Counted from the first letter of the stretch, positions 34,702 through 43,539 are shown. The stretch is DNA of 50,863 nt from an uncultured Candidatus Saccharibacteria bacterium (GCA_937906385.1 CALCYQ010000006.1:1-50863); one strand, 5' to 3'. Notes: generated from the letters alone by a model not told the origin. Numbers and translations are program-made.

Positions 34702-34793
34702 ATATCAAGAGCGCAGCGAGGGATCGGCCCGACGACCTGCCAGCAACCTGCCGCAAGGCAAGGTGCTAATTCCGTCCAAGAAAGGAAAGATAT
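34702..34793 (+). promoter_or_regulatory. SAM riboswitch (S-box, SAM-I/SAM-IV class) controlling metK
   Basis: The conserved S-box core is present in order: GAGGGATCGGCCCGACGA, GCAACC, P3 hairpin TGCC-GCAA-GGCA, then AGGTGCTAATTCC. P1 can form between ATATC (34702-34706) and GATAT (34789-34793). The 3' strand of P1 runs into the ATG of metK (34792) and follows the ribosome binding site AAAGGA. Ligand binding would therefore hide the start, so control is likely translational. No intrinsic terminator is visible before the gene. It sits directly before SAM synthetase, as expected for feedback. Confidence 0.92.
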
Positions 34794-35820
34794 GATGAAT
34801 ACTCTATCTTCGAGCGCACGTCGCTCCATCACTAAAACAATTACTCGTACGGCCGAATTTGTGTCGCCGATGCATCCAGATAAAATTTGCGATCGGATTT
34901 CGGACGCAATTTTAGATGCGCATTTACGCAAAGATCCACAAGCGCGCGTTGCGGTGGATGTGGCGGGCGGTCACGGTACGATTTTTATCACTGGCGAAGT
35001 GACGAGTCGCGCACGAGTCGATGTGGTGAAAATCGCACATCAAATTGCCGGCGAGGAATACGAAATTATCGAGCGGATTACGCAACAGAGCCCGGAAATT
35101 GCCCGCGGCGTCGATGTGGGCGGCGCCGGTGATCAAGGCATTATGGTCGGCTATGCCTGCGCAGAAACGCCGGAGTATTTGCCACTCGAATATGTGTTGG
35201 CGCGCGATTTGTGCCGGTATTTATTTGAGCGTCATCCATTCGACGGTAAAACGCAAATTACAGTCGAGATTAAATACGGCGCAAAAGGGAATTTTATTGA
35301 CGCACATATTAAACATATCGTAATTAGCTGGTCAAAAGTTCCAACGAAGCAACTTTGCGCGGATTTAACTTTTTGGATTAATGATTTGCCAAAAAACATC
35401 GTCGTTGACAAGCGCACCGGTGTAAGTATCAATCCGGCCGGCGATTGGAACACGAATGGCTTCGACGCCGATTCTGGTCTCACCGGACGCAAACTTATCG
35501 TTGATAATTACGGTCCGCGCGTACCGATTGGTGGCGGCGCCTTTTCGGGCAAAGACGGCACCAAAGTTGATCGCTCTGCCGCTTACTATGCGCGAAAAAT
35601 CGCCATCGATTATTTGCAAAAATACGACGCTCACGAAGTCTACGTTTATATTTCTTACGCGCTCGGTCGCGTCGAGCCGGTTGATGCCGCGGCCTTTATT
35701 GACGGCAAGGCGCATGCTGTTACGGAATATGATTTATCACCTCAAGGTATTATTAAAGAATTAGACTTAACAAAGCCACAGTATGCCGAACGCGCCAAGT
35801 GGGGGCACTTCTCGTGCTAA
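34792..35820 (+). CDS. metK: S-adenosylmethionine synthase
   Basis: Makes S-adenosylmethionine from ATP and methionine. Motifs: SPMHPDKICDRISDAIL near residue 25-40 (ATP-binding GHPDK region, here M before HPDK), GAGDQGIMVGYAC near 110, and GGGAFSGKDGTKVDRSAAY near 243 (P-loop-like and K+ binding). Ends AKWGHFSC, like the usual YGHFGR end. At 342 residues it is shorter than the usual 380-400, as in archaeal or reduced bacterial forms. The SAM riboswitch overlaps its start. The product feeds TrmD, RsmD and the methyltransferase at 48660 in this window. Confidence 0.95.
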   Translation: MMNTLSSSARRSITKTITRTAEFVSPMHPDKICDRISDAILDAHLRKDPQARVAVDVAGGHGTIFITGEVTSRARVDVVKIAHQIAGEEYEIIERITQQSPEIARGVDVGGAGDQGIMVGYACAETPEYLPLEYVLARDLCRYLFERHPFDGKTQITVEIKYGAKGNFIDAHIKHIVISWSKVPTKQLCADLTFWINDLPKNIVVDKRTGVSINPAGDWNTNGFDADSGLTGRKLIVDNYGPRVPIGGGAFSGKDGTKVDRSAAYYARKIAIDYLQKYDAHEVYVYISYALGRVEPVDAAAFIDGKAHAVTEYDLSPQGIIKELDLTKPQYAERAKWGHFSC

Positions 35821-35848
35821 TCGCTTGACAATATGCTAAAATAAATGC

Positions 35849-37627
35849 ATGGATATAGAGAAGATCCGTAATTTTTGTATTATCGCGCATATCGACCATG
35901 GCAAATCAACGCTAGCCGATCGCATGCTGGAAATTACCGGTACGGTGGCTAAGCGCGAGATGAAGTCGCAGCTTTTGGATTCGATGGAGCTGGAGCGCGA
36001 AAAGGGCATTACTATTAAGCTCACGCCGGTGCGCATGCAATATAAAGGCTATGCGCTTAATCTCATCGATACGCCAGGCCACGTTGATTTTTCGTACGAA
36101 GTTTCTCGCAGTTTACAAGCCGTCGAGGGCGCGATTTTAGTAGTCGACGCTACGCAGGGTATTCAAGCGCAGACGCTTGCCAATGTTTATCTTGCGCTCG
36201 AACAAGATCTCCATATTATTCCAGTGATAAATAAGATTGATTTGCCAGCTAGCGATGTACCGCGCGTGACGGCCGAGATTGTAAATCTGCTCGGCTGCGA
36301 TGAGTCGGAGATTATTAAAGTTTCCGCGAAGACTGGCGAAAATGTCGATAGAGTGCTCGACGCGATTATTGAGCGCGTACCGGCGCCACGTAAATCCGCC
36401 AGCAACGAGACGCGCGCCCTAATTTTCGATTCCTACTTTGACGATTATCGCGGCGTAATTCTTTATGTGCGTATGTTTGATGGTGAACTACCTAAGAATG
36501 CGAATATTCGCATGATGGCAACCGAGTCAAATGACATTGCGCTCGAAGTTGGCGTGTTGAATCCGAAAATGTCGCCACGCGACAAGCTTCAAGATGGCGA
36601 AATCGGCTACATTGTCACGAATTTAAAGGCTACTCGTGAGGCGAAAGTTGGCGATACGGTTACGCTCACTAAGGCGCCAGCGCGCGAGGCTTTACCGGGC
36701 TACAAAAACGTCCGCCCATTTGTCTATGCCGGCTTTTTCCCAGTTAGCAACGACCAGTACAAAGATTTAAAGGAAGCACTCGAGAAGCTCGCACTTAGCG
36801 ACTCAGCTCTGCAATATGAGCCAGAAAACTCGCCCGTACTCGGCTTCGGTTTGCGTATTGGTTTCTTGGGCTTGCTCCATATGGATATTATTCGCGAACG
36901 TCTTGAGCGCGAATTTAAGCTCGACCTCATTGTTACGAACCCATCCACCGACTATCACGTTTTGCTGACTACTGGCGAAGAACTCGATATTCGCTCTGCA
37001 TCAGACTTGCCAGACGTTACGCGCGTAGCGGAAATTCGCGAGCCATGGGCGAAAGGCGAAATTATTACGCCAAAAGAATATATTGGCGCAATTCTTGAAT
37101 TAATCGTCAGCAAGCGCGGCGTGCAGAAAAATATTTCCTATATCGACACGCGTGCGGTGATTGATTTTGAGGCGCCAATGGCGAATTTATTAACGGATTT
37201 CTATGATCAACTTAAGTCGGCCACGAGCGGTTATGCTTCGTTTAACTACGAACTTGGCGGCTATCATGCAGAAGATCTCGTACGGGTAGATTTCTTAGTG
37301 GCCGGCGAGCGCATTGACGCCCTTAGTGTGATGGCACACCGTAGCGAAGCGGACGGCATAGGCCGTACGGTTACGAAAAAACTCAAGGAAGTCATTCCGC
37401 GTCAAAACTTCGAAGTAGCCCTTCAGGCGGCCATCGGCGCACGTATTATTTCGCGCGAGACGCTTGGCGCTTACCGCAAAGACGTGACGGTAAAAATCCA
37501 TACCGGCGACCGCGACCGCAAGGCAAAACTTATCGAAAAACAGAAGCGCGGCAAAGCCCGCATGAAACGCTTCGGTAAAATTGACATCCCAAGTGAAGCC
37601 TTTACGGTAATGCTAAAAAGAGACTAA
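35849..37627 (+). CDS. lepA: Elongation factor 4 (LepA)
   Basis: Ribosome-associated GTPase that affects translation under stress and initiation or assembly of 30S. G1 AHIDHGKSTLADRM (residues 13-26), G2 REKGITIK, G3 DTPGHVDFSYEV, G4 NKIDLP, followed by domains II-III, the LepA-specific domain and a basic C-terminal domain (TGDRDRKAKLIEKQKRGKAR). Usual length (592). Extended -10 TGC-TAAAAT (35837-35842) is 6 nt before the ATG; leaderless mRNA is expected. Confidence 0.97.
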   Translation: MDIEKIRNFCIIAHIDHGKSTLADRMLEITGTVAKREMKSQLLDSMELEREKGITIKLTPVRMQYKGYALNLIDTPGHVDFSYEVSRSLQAVEGAILVVDATQGIQAQTLANVYLALEQDLHIIPVINKIDLPASDVPRVTAEIVNLLGCDESEIIKVSAKTGENVDRVLDAIIERVPAPRKSASNETRALIFDSYFDDYRGVILYVRMFDGELPKNANIRMMATESNDIALEVGVLNPKMSPRDKLQDGEIGYIVTNLKATREAKVGDTVTLTKAPAREALPGYKNVRPFVYAGFFPVSNDQYKDLKEALEKLALSDSALQYEPENSPVLGFGLRIGFLGLLHMDIIRERLEREFKLDLIVTNPSTDYHVLLTTGEELDIRSASDLPDVTRVAEIREPWAKGEIITPKEYIGAILELIVSKRGVQKNISYIDTRAVIDFEAPMANLLTDFYDQLKSATSGYASFNYELGGYHAEDLVRVDFLVAGERIDALSVMAHRSEADGIGRTVTKKLKEVIPRQNFEVALQAAIGARIISRETLGAYRKDVTVKIHTGDRDRKAKLIEKQKRGKARMKRFGKIDIPSEAFTVMLKRD

Positions 37628-37656
37628 AAAATACCCCGCAAACGCGGGATATTTTG
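37626..37656. terminator. Bidirectional terminator after lepA
   Basis: CCCCGC-AAA-CGCGGG with AT arms; it separates the convergent lepA and kinase genes. Confidence 0.87.
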
Positions 37657-37665
37657 TTGTTTGTC

Positions 37666-38313
37666 TTATTCTTCTGAAACACCTTCGTGCTGCTGTTGTT
37701 GGATTAATTGCAAAATACCGTTTAAAACATTCATGAAAACTTCGTCTTTGGTGCCATGGGCATTAATTGGAACCAAGATGCCGCGTTTGCGATAAGTCTC
37801 AATCACGGGCATAGTTTTTAAAATAAATTCTTGCATGCGGGTATCGAGTACTTTACGTTCGCGATCGTCTTCGCGTTGGCCGCGATCTTGCAAGACTCGC
37901 GCATCCTCCCAGCGCTTTGAAACTTCGGCTTCGGAGACATTTAGTAAAATTGCAGCTTTAATTGGATGGTCAGCATCATTTGCGGCGGCCATGACGTCGT
38001 ATTCTTCGCCTTCCCAGCGACCAACACTACTCAAGACGAGCGGAAAACCTTTGAGATCTTCGCGGCTCAGATATGGCAAAACGATCGTGCGGAACTTGTC
38101 TGTATTTGCTAACATGCCGGAGCTCATTTCTTTTAATAAATCAGAATCTTGTTTTTCGGCAGCACGCAAAATCAAGCCGGAGCTCAGGAATTTCGCGCCA
38201 AGCGTTTCCGCTAAACGAATGCCTACAGTATCTTTTCCGGAAAAGGGCAAGCCAAACACATTTATACTACCAGTGCCTAGCCACTGACGAATTATTGCAA
38301 TATTATTATCCAT
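37666..38313 (-). CDS. Adenylate kinase-like nucleoside monophosphate kinase
   Basis: P-loop kinase fold of 215 residues. The Walker A is GLPFSGKDTVG near residue 19-29, where adk has GxPGSGKGT. The NMP-binding helix region has LSSGLILRAAE, and the lid region carries DRGQREDDRERKVLDTRM with catalytic-type arginines. The last residues are Gln/Glu-rich. Motif differences (PFSGKDT, no classic DGFPR) mean it may act on another substrate than AMP or be a paralogue. ATG 38313 lies 7 nt after TATTAT and is preferred to the in-frame ATG at 38391, which lies inside the divergent gene. Confidence 0.72.
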   Translation of the reverse strand: MDNNIAIIRQWLGTGSINVFGLPFSGKDTVGIRLAETLGAKFLSSGLILRAAEKQDSDLLKEMSSGMLANTDKFRTIVLPYLSREDLKGFPLVLSSVGRWEGEEYDVMAAANDADHPIKAAILLNVSEAEVSKRWEDARVLQDRGQREDDRERKVLDTRMQEFILKTMPVIETYRKRGILVPINAHGTKDEVFMNVLNGILQLIQQQQHEGVSEE

Positions 38314-38319
38314 AACTGG

Positions 38320-38326
38320 TATAATA
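38320..38326. promoter_or_regulatory. Overlapping divergent -10 boxes
   Basis: TATAAT on the plus strand (38320-38325) and TATTAT on the minus strand (38321-38326) share five base pairs. The plus box would serve the gene at 38353 (leader about 20 nt with GGAG). The minus box would serve the kinase gene at 38313 (leaderless). Confidence 0.55.
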
Positions 38327-38352
38327 ATATCATATACGGAGTAAAAAGATAA

Positions 38353-39477
38353 ATGGACAATCAATATCCAATGAATGGTGGGACGCCGCAATATCCAACT
38401 CCACCAACCGAACCAGATCCAACTCGGCCAGGCGAAAACGCCGTTGTCGTACAGCCGACTGAAGAAGGCGCAAACAATGCTAACAATCCCAACAATAACC
38501 TAGAGAATATTCAGACACAGAGCGTTGTTGAGTCGGCGCGCGAAGAAGCCGAGCATGAGCTTGAACAAGTCAAAGCCTATAATGAGGCGATGATGCACCA
38601 ACAACGCGCTCAAGAAACCGCCACCAAGGCGAAGCGCACCAGCTTGACTATTTTCGGCGTCATCGTTGCCATTGTTTTACTCGGCGTCGTAGCTTGGCTA
38701 GTAATAAATGCTATTGTTTTAGCGCAAAATCCAGTCAAACCAGGTGAACGTCCGGGCGAGGAAGATCCGGCGCAATTCGCCGTAATTGACGGCTATAAAT
38801 GTACCACCGCTAACTGCGCTAAGGTAGTCGATTTACCGGATGGCCGCATTATTATTCGTGATACCGATTATTACATTTACGACCTTGAAGAAAAAGAAGC
38901 CACGATGACTTCCATTGAAAACCGCGACTATCATGCGATCACGCCATTCTATTGGGGAGATCGTTTGCTTGCCAAGCTCGACCCGGAGTCCGACTCGTCC
39001 GCGCTTTATAACATTACGAGTAATTACGCCGTAACTGGCTACGATTACGATACTATCTATAACGATATTAATGATGATGTTTATAAAAACCAAAAGCATG
39101 TGCTTGGCAACTATATTATTGTCCACGGCAGCGGCAGCTATCGCTTCATCGACTTATCTACGGGCGGCGAAGTGGTCCGTGCCGCCGAAAAAGTCTTCAC
39201 GCACGGCAAATATTTCTTTGGTTTTGAGGTTAATGATGAAATTCGCGCCTACACGATGAGCGGCACGCAAATTAAAGCCGCAAAGAGCGGTGAGAAACTC
39301 TACCTCAAAGGCGACGAATTGGTCTATCTAAGCGAAAAAGATGCTTTCGAAGTCTATAACGCGGCTGGCGAAAAGCAAAAAAAAGGTGGCTGCTACGACG
39401 TTTTGCGTAAAATTAGTCGCAAAACTTTGCGCGCCACTATCGAAAAAGACAGTAGCTACTACAAGGTTTTGAAATAA
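38353..39477 (+). CDS. Single-pass membrane protein with outside beta-rich domain, unknown function
   Basis: 374 residues. The cytosolic N-terminus of about 95 residues is rich in Pro, Asn and Glu and ends in a charged coiled-coil segment (ESAREEAEHELEQVKAY). One membrane helix follows (LTIFGVIVAIVLLGVVAWLVI), then an outside domain of about 250 residues. This starts with YKCTTANCAKVV and shows repeated strands and Tyr/Asp-rich turns (GRIIIRDTDYYIYDLEEKE, NYIIVHGSGSYRFIDL, YLKGDELVYLSEKD), like the secreted protein at 30802 and suggesting a propeller. No family recognised. GGAG is about 11 nt before the ATG. Confidence 0.78.
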   Translation: MDNQYPMNGGTPQYPTPPTEPDPTRPGENAVVVQPTEEGANNANNPNNNLENIQTQSVVESAREEAEHELEQVKAYNEAMMHQQRAQETATKAKRTSLTIFGVIVAIVLLGVVAWLVINAIVLAQNPVKPGERPGEEDPAQFAVIDGYKCTTANCAKVVDLPDGRIIIRDTDYYIYDLEEKEATMTSIENRDYHAITPFYWGDRLLAKLDPESDSSALYNITSNYAVTGYDYDTIYNDINDDVYKNQKHVLGNYIIVHGSGSYRFIDLSTGGEVVRAAEKVFTHGKYFFGFEVNDEIRAYTMSGTQIKAAKSGEKLYLKGDELVYLSEKDAFEVYNAAGEKQKKGGCYDVLRKISRKTLRATIEKDSSYYKVLK

Positions 39478-39504
39478 TTAGCAAACCTTGACCGCGAGTG
39501 CTAA
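39478..39504 (+). promoter_or_regulatory. CIRCE operator of hrcA-grpE
   Basis: Left arm TTAGCAAAC (7 of 9 match to TTAGCACTC), spacer of exactly 9 nt, right arm GAGTGCTAA (perfect). The -35 hexamer TTGACC (39488-39493) lies inside the spacer, so bound HrcA would block RNA polymerase at its own promoter. Confidence 0.85.
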
Positions 39505-39516
39505 AAAGCATACAAT
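39488..39516 (+). promoter_or_regulatory. hrcA promoter, leaderless type
   Basis: TTGACC (39488-39493), 17-nt spacer, TACAAT (39511-39516). ATG 39523 is 6 nt downstream. Confidence 0.75.
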
Positions 39517-39522
39517 ATAGGT

Positions 39523-40266
39523 ATGACAGATCGTCAAAGAGAAATTCTTTACGCAATCATTGAGGAGTATGCGGAGCTAGCCACCCCAGTCGGTAGCGTG
39601 ACTTTAGCGAAACTTTTTGATTGTTCCTCGGCGACTATTCGCGCCGAAATGGTTAAGCTTGAAGCGATGGGCTATATCACCCAACCGCACACTTCGGCCG
39701 GCCGCGTCCCGACGGACGCTGGCTATCGCCTCTACGTTAATTCGCTCCAAGAGCGCATCGACCATCAAGGTAATGATGTCAAGGCTATTGAGGAAGATCC
39801 GCTTTACGCTACCGAAGAGCGCCATACGCGCGCCCTTGCTACGCGCATCCAGGCACAAAGTCAGGCCGACTACGCTATTCGCGCGGCAGTCGATAGTCTC
39901 GTGTCTTTAACGGGTAATTTGGGCTTAGCCACCATTGGCGATCAAGTTTATATCTCAGGCTTCGGTAATCTTTTTGCGCAGCCGGAATTTTCGCAAGCCG
40001 AGCAGGTGCAAGCGGTTGGTAAGTTGCTCGATAATATTAAGCCTTGGCTCCGTGAAGTCCAGCCAAATGAGGCAATCAACGTCTACATCGGCACCGAAAA
40101 CCCCGTCGGTAAAACATCGAATGTCTCATTAATTATTTCGCGTTTCCGCTCGCCATATTCAGATCGTAGTTATATCGGCGTTTTAGGCCCGACGCGTCAA
40201 TCATATAAACGCGTGATGTCGCTCGTGCGCCACGCCGGATTAATGTTGGAGGATATTATTCTATGA
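39523..40266 (+). CDS. hrcA: Heat-inducible transcription repressor HrcA
   Basis: Represses heat shock genes by binding CIRCE. Winged-helix DNA-binding domain at residues 1-75 (REILYAIIEEYAELATPVGS, SSATIRAEMVKLEAMGYI, QPHTSAGRVPTDAGYRLYV). The GAF-like ligand domain follows but is short: 247 residues against about 340 in Bacillus. The conserved end is kept (YIGVLGPTRQSYKRVMSLV). A CIRCE element lies at its promoter, so it is autoregulated. grpE overlaps its stop by 4 nt (ATGA). Confidence 0.94.
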   Translation: MTDRQREILYAIIEEYAELATPVGSVTLAKLFDCSSATIRAEMVKLEAMGYITQPHTSAGRVPTDAGYRLYVNSLQERIDHQGNDVKAIEEDPLYATEERHTRALATRIQAQSQADYAIRAAVDSLVSLTGNLGLATIGDQVYISGFGNLFAQPEFSQAEQVQAVGKLLDNIKPWLREVQPNEAINVYIGTENPVGKTSNVSLIISRFRSPYSDRSYIGVLGPTRQSYKRVMSLVRHAGLMLEDIIL

Positions 40267-40865
40267 ACGAAAATCAAGATTTAAACGATATGCCAAATAG
40301 CGAAGATATTTCGAAAGAAGATTTAGATACGACGCCAGCCGACCAAACGTCAAACGCGGAAGGCATGGGCGAAGCGGTAATTGCGGCGGCGAAAGTCGGC
40401 GCTAAATTAGAGAAGAAGAAAAAAGCCAAATTATTCTCGAAGTCTGATAAAGATACCCAGCAAGACGCTAAACTAGCCGAGCTTACTAACGATCTTCAAC
40501 GTACGCGCGCGGATTTTGAAAATTTTCGTCGTCAGAGCGATTTGCAGAAAGAACACTACGGTAATGTTGTAAAAATGACAACAGTTAAAAAAGTCTTGCC
40601 ATTACTCGACGATATTGAGCGCGCCGCTTTGGCGCAGCCGGAAGCCATGGGGCCACTGATGAAAAATTTCGAAAAGACACTTAAAGACCTCGGCCTCTCC
40701 AAAATCAGTTCCGTTCCTGGCGACCCATTTAATCCAGACTTACACGATGCTGTGATGGTAGAGGGCGACGGCGACAATGAAGTCATCGCCGAGACTTTAC
40801 GTACTGGCTATTATTACGAAGGCGAAGTGCTGCGTCCAGCCATGGTGAAAGTTTCTAAACAATGA
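40263..40865 (+). CDS. grpE: Nucleotide exchange factor GrpE
   Basis: Exchanges ADP for ATP on DnaK. 200 residues: an acidic, disordered N-terminus (to about 70), a coiled-coil helix (LTNDLQRTRADFENFRRQSD), then the beta domain with the signature GDPFNPDLHDAVMVEGDGDNE and the end TGYYYEGEVLRPAMVKVS. Overlaps hrcA and trmD by 4 nt each, so the three are translationally coupled. dnaK and dnaJ do not follow, as they would in most hrcA operons, and must lie elsewhere. Confidence 0.96.
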   Translation: MNENQDLNDMPNSEDISKEDLDTTPADQTSNAEGMGEAVIAAAKVGAKLEKKKKAKLFSKSDKDTQQDAKLAELTNDLQRTRADFENFRRQSDLQKEHYGNVVKMTTVKKVLPLLDDIERAALAQPEAMGPLMKNFEKTLKDLGLSKISSVPGDPFNPDLHDAVMVEGDGDNEVIAETLRTGYYYEGEVLRPAMVKVSKQ

Positions 40866-41518
40866 AAATTTCCATAATTACGCTTTTCCCGGAGATGTTC
40901 GACAAGGTTTTTAACCAGTCGATGCTTTGGAAGGCGCAAGATCGCGGTTTAGTCGAATTTGAACTTATCGATTTACGTCAGTTTGGCCTTGGCTCACGCC
41001 ACCAAGTTGACGACACGCCATATGGTGGCGGCGACGGTATGCTCTTAAAACCGGAGCCGATTTTTGCGGCCGTCGAAGATGCGAAAACGCGTAATCCTGA
41101 TGCGAAGGTTGTATTAATGACGCCAAAAGGGCAAGTCTGGGATCAAGCCCGCGCCGCGCAATTTGCGACGAGCGGTGAAAATTTCATTTTTATTTGCCCG
41201 CATTATGAAGGCTATGACGAGCGCATCCTAGCTTTAGTTAACTATCAAGTTTGTCTTGGCAAATTTATTCTGACTGGCGGCGAAATCCCGACTATGGCTG
41301 TCGTCGATTCAATCGTGCGACTAATTCCAGGTGTGCTGGGCGGCGAAACTTCGGCCGAAATTGAGAGCTTTTCTGATGGCGATAACTACGAATATCCGCA
41401 ATATACGCGGCCAGAAGAATTCCGTGGCATGCGTGTGCCGGAAGTGTTGCTTTCGGGCAATCACGGCGAAATCGCCAAGTGGCGTGCCGAAAACACTCCA
41501 ACTGAACCGCACGAATAA
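40862..41518 (+). CDS. trmD: tRNA (guanine-N1)-methyltransferase TrmD
   Basis: Methylates G37 of tRNAs reading CNN/CGG codons using SAM, which prevents frameshifting. SPOUT fold of 218 residues: MKISIITLFPEMFDKV, DTPYGGGDGMLLKPEPI, CPHYEGYDERI (catalytic Asp region), and LTGGEIPTMAVVDSIVRLIPG (trefoil knot). Usually next to rpsP and rimM, but here inside the heat shock operon, so its expression may be linked to CIRCE control. Confidence 0.96.
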   Translation: MKISIITLFPEMFDKVFNQSMLWKAQDRGLVEFELIDLRQFGLGSRHQVDDTPYGGGDGMLLKPEPIFAAVEDAKTRNPDAKVVLMTPKGQVWDQARAAQFATSGENFIFICPHYEGYDERILALVNYQVCLGKFILTGGEIPTMAVVDSIVRLIPGVLGGETSAEIESFSDGDNYEYPQYTRPEEFRGMRVPEVLLSGNHGEIAKWRAENTPTEPHE

Positions 41519-41520
41519 GA

Positions 41521-41526
41521 TATAAT
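41521..41526 (+). promoter_or_regulatory. -10 box of recG, leaderless type
   Basis: TATAAT just after the trmD stop; ATG 41533 is 6 nt downstream. Confidence 0.6.
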
Positions 41527-41532
41527 ACTATT

Positions 41533-43536
41533 ATGGATTTGGGAGCGCCGATTCAAGACGTCAAGGGAATTGGGCCAAAAACTGCCGAAGTTTTACATAA
41601 GGCAGGTATTTTTACGCTCCGTGATTTGGTTTATCATTTGCCGCGTGATTATGAGGATTTTCAGCAAGCGCAAAACATTGCTGATTTAAAACCGGGTAAC
41701 GTTACCGTGCGTGCTCGTGTTGAAGAGATCAAGACTCGGCGCATGCGTCGTAATCTCGCAATTACTGAGGCGACATTGCGCGATAAAACCGGCGCCGTGC
41801 GGGCAATTTGGTTTAATCAACCTTACCGCGCTAAGCAATTTGAGCCAGATGTCGAATATTATTTTACCGGCACGATGGCGCTGAATTACGGTCGTTACCA
41901 AATATCAAACCCATCCGCCGTGACGGCTAAAGATTACGACTCCAAGTTGAATACCTATAAAATCCAACCAGTCTACCCAGCGCGCGGCTCGGTGAAATCA
42001 CAAGATTTTAAAAAATTCATCAAAACCATCGACAATAATATCGCGCTGATTCCAGACATGATTCCGAACTTTCCTGGACGGGCTGACGCGTTGTTTGCGG
42101 TGCATTTTCCGGAATCCGTCGCGCAGGCTCGTGCAGGGCGAGAATATCTCGCGACCGAAGAATTGTTCAGCTTATTGCTGGCGGCTCGCTTAAATCGGGA
42201 AGAGAACCAGAAGTTACGCACCGACCCAATTAAATGCGACATGGATGTATTTAAGTCTTTCGTCGATAAGCTGCCATTCAAACTGACGAATGCCCAGCGC
42301 CGCGCGACTTGGGAAATCATTCAAGATATGGCGGCTGATATTCCAATGAACCGCCTTTTGCAGGGCGATGTCGGCTCGGGTAAAACCATGGTGGCCGCGC
42401 TCAGCGCCTTTGCGGCGGCTAAAGCCGGCTATCAGACGGCCTTAATGGCGCCAACCGAGGTACTTGCGACGCAACATGCCGAATCGCTCGGTAATTTGTT
42501 TAAAGGCCAATTAAATGTGGCACTTCTGACCGGATCGACCAAGCATAAAGATGAGCTTAAAAAGCATATTAAAGCCGGCGAGGTGGATTTAATAATCGGC
42601 ACGCACGCGCTTATTGTCGACGATACGGAATTTGCCCATCTCGGCCTCGCGATTATTGACGAACAACACCGCTTCGGCGTAGCGCAGCGCCAGAAATTGC
42701 TTAGTAAAGCACATACGATGCCGCATTTGCTCTCAATGACCGCTACGCCAATTCCGCGCTCCTTACAGCTCACGATTTTTGGCGATCTAGCGGTCTCGAT
42801 TCTCGACGAGTTGCCGGCCGGTCGCCAGCCAATTACGACAAAGATTGTTTCGCCAAATTCCACTAAGCAGATGTGGGCCGATATCGAAAAAGAGCTCATC
42901 GCAAAACATCAAGTTTACTATATTTGTAAGAAAATCGACGATAAAGGCGCGAGTGAACTTTCGAGCGTCAAAAAAGAAGTGCAAAAAATCGCACACCAAT
43001 TTCCGAACTACAACGTGGCTTATCTGCACGGCAAAATGAAGCCAGCCGAAAAAGACGAAATTATGACACTCTTCGCGAAAGGCGAGATTGATATTTTGGT
43101 TAGCACGACGGTAGTCGAGGTTGGCGTCAATGTGCCGAATGCTACCGTGATGGTAATTGCCGATGCGGACCAATATGGCCTCTCGCAACTCCATCAGCTT
43201 CGCGGCCGCGTCGGGCGCGGCAGTGCGGCTTCGTACTGCTATTTAATTAACTCTAATTCCGACGCGCCAACGCGCCGCCTACGCGAAATTGAGCGCTCAC
43301 AAGACGGCTTTTATCTCGCCGAGGTCGATCTAAAATTGCGCGGCCCGGGCGAGCTCTACGGTTCGCTACAACACGGTGCGCTCGACTTACGTATCGCAAC
43401 TATCACCGACACGAAGCTCGTCCATAAGGCTGATCAGCTAGTGAAGCAGTTTAGACAAGACGGCTATAATATGTTAGAATATAAAGAGTTAAGCGACTCT
43501 GTCCGTAAATATCAACGCTTAACTACTTTGAATTAA
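41533..43536 (+). CDS. recG: ATP-dependent DNA helicase RecG
   Basis: Remodels stalled forks and branched DNA. Order: wedge domain with OB fold (GIGPKTAEVLHKAGI, LRDLVYHLPRDYEDF), then the SF2 helicase core with Walker A GDVGSGKTMVAAL, Walker B-type IIDEQHRFGVAQRQ, motif III SMTATPIPRSLQLTIFGDL, and the C-terminal motifs STTVVEVGVNVPNATVM, LHQLRGRVGRG. 667 residues, near the usual length. The next gene starts 3 nt after the stop. Confidence 0.97.
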   Translation: MDLGAPIQDVKGIGPKTAEVLHKAGIFTLRDLVYHLPRDYEDFQQAQNIADLKPGNVTVRARVEEIKTRRMRRNLAITEATLRDKTGAVRAIWFNQPYRAKQFEPDVEYYFTGTMALNYGRYQISNPSAVTAKDYDSKLNTYKIQPVYPARGSVKSQDFKKFIKTIDNNIALIPDMIPNFPGRADALFAVHFPESVAQARAGREYLATEELFSLLLAARLNREENQKLRTDPIKCDMDVFKSFVDKLPFKLTNAQRRATWEIIQDMAADIPMNRLLQGDVGSGKTMVAALSAFAAAKAGYQTALMAPTEVLATQHAESLGNLFKGQLNVALLTGSTKHKDELKKHIKAGEVDLIIGTHALIVDDTEFAHLGLAIIDEQHRFGVAQRQKLLSKAHTMPHLLSMTATPIPRSLQLTIFGDLAVSILDELPAGRQPITTKIVSPNSTKQMWADIEKELIAKHQVYYICKKIDDKGASELSSVKKEVQKIAHQFPNYNVAYLHGKMKPAEKDEIMTLFAKGEIDILVSTTVVEVGVNVPNATVMVIADADQYGLSQLHQLRGRVGRGSAASYCYLINSNSDAPTRRLREIERSQDGFYLAEVDLKLRGPGELYGSLQHGALDLRIATITDTKLVHKADQLVKQFRQDGYNMLEYKELSDSVRKYQRLTTLN

Positions 43537-43539
43537 ACT

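Noticed and set aside
34702..34793. T-box or cobalamin riboswitch before metK
   Set aside because: The conserved blocks match the S-box (GAGGGATCGGCCC, GCAACC, AGGTGCTAA) and no specifier loop or B12 box is visible.
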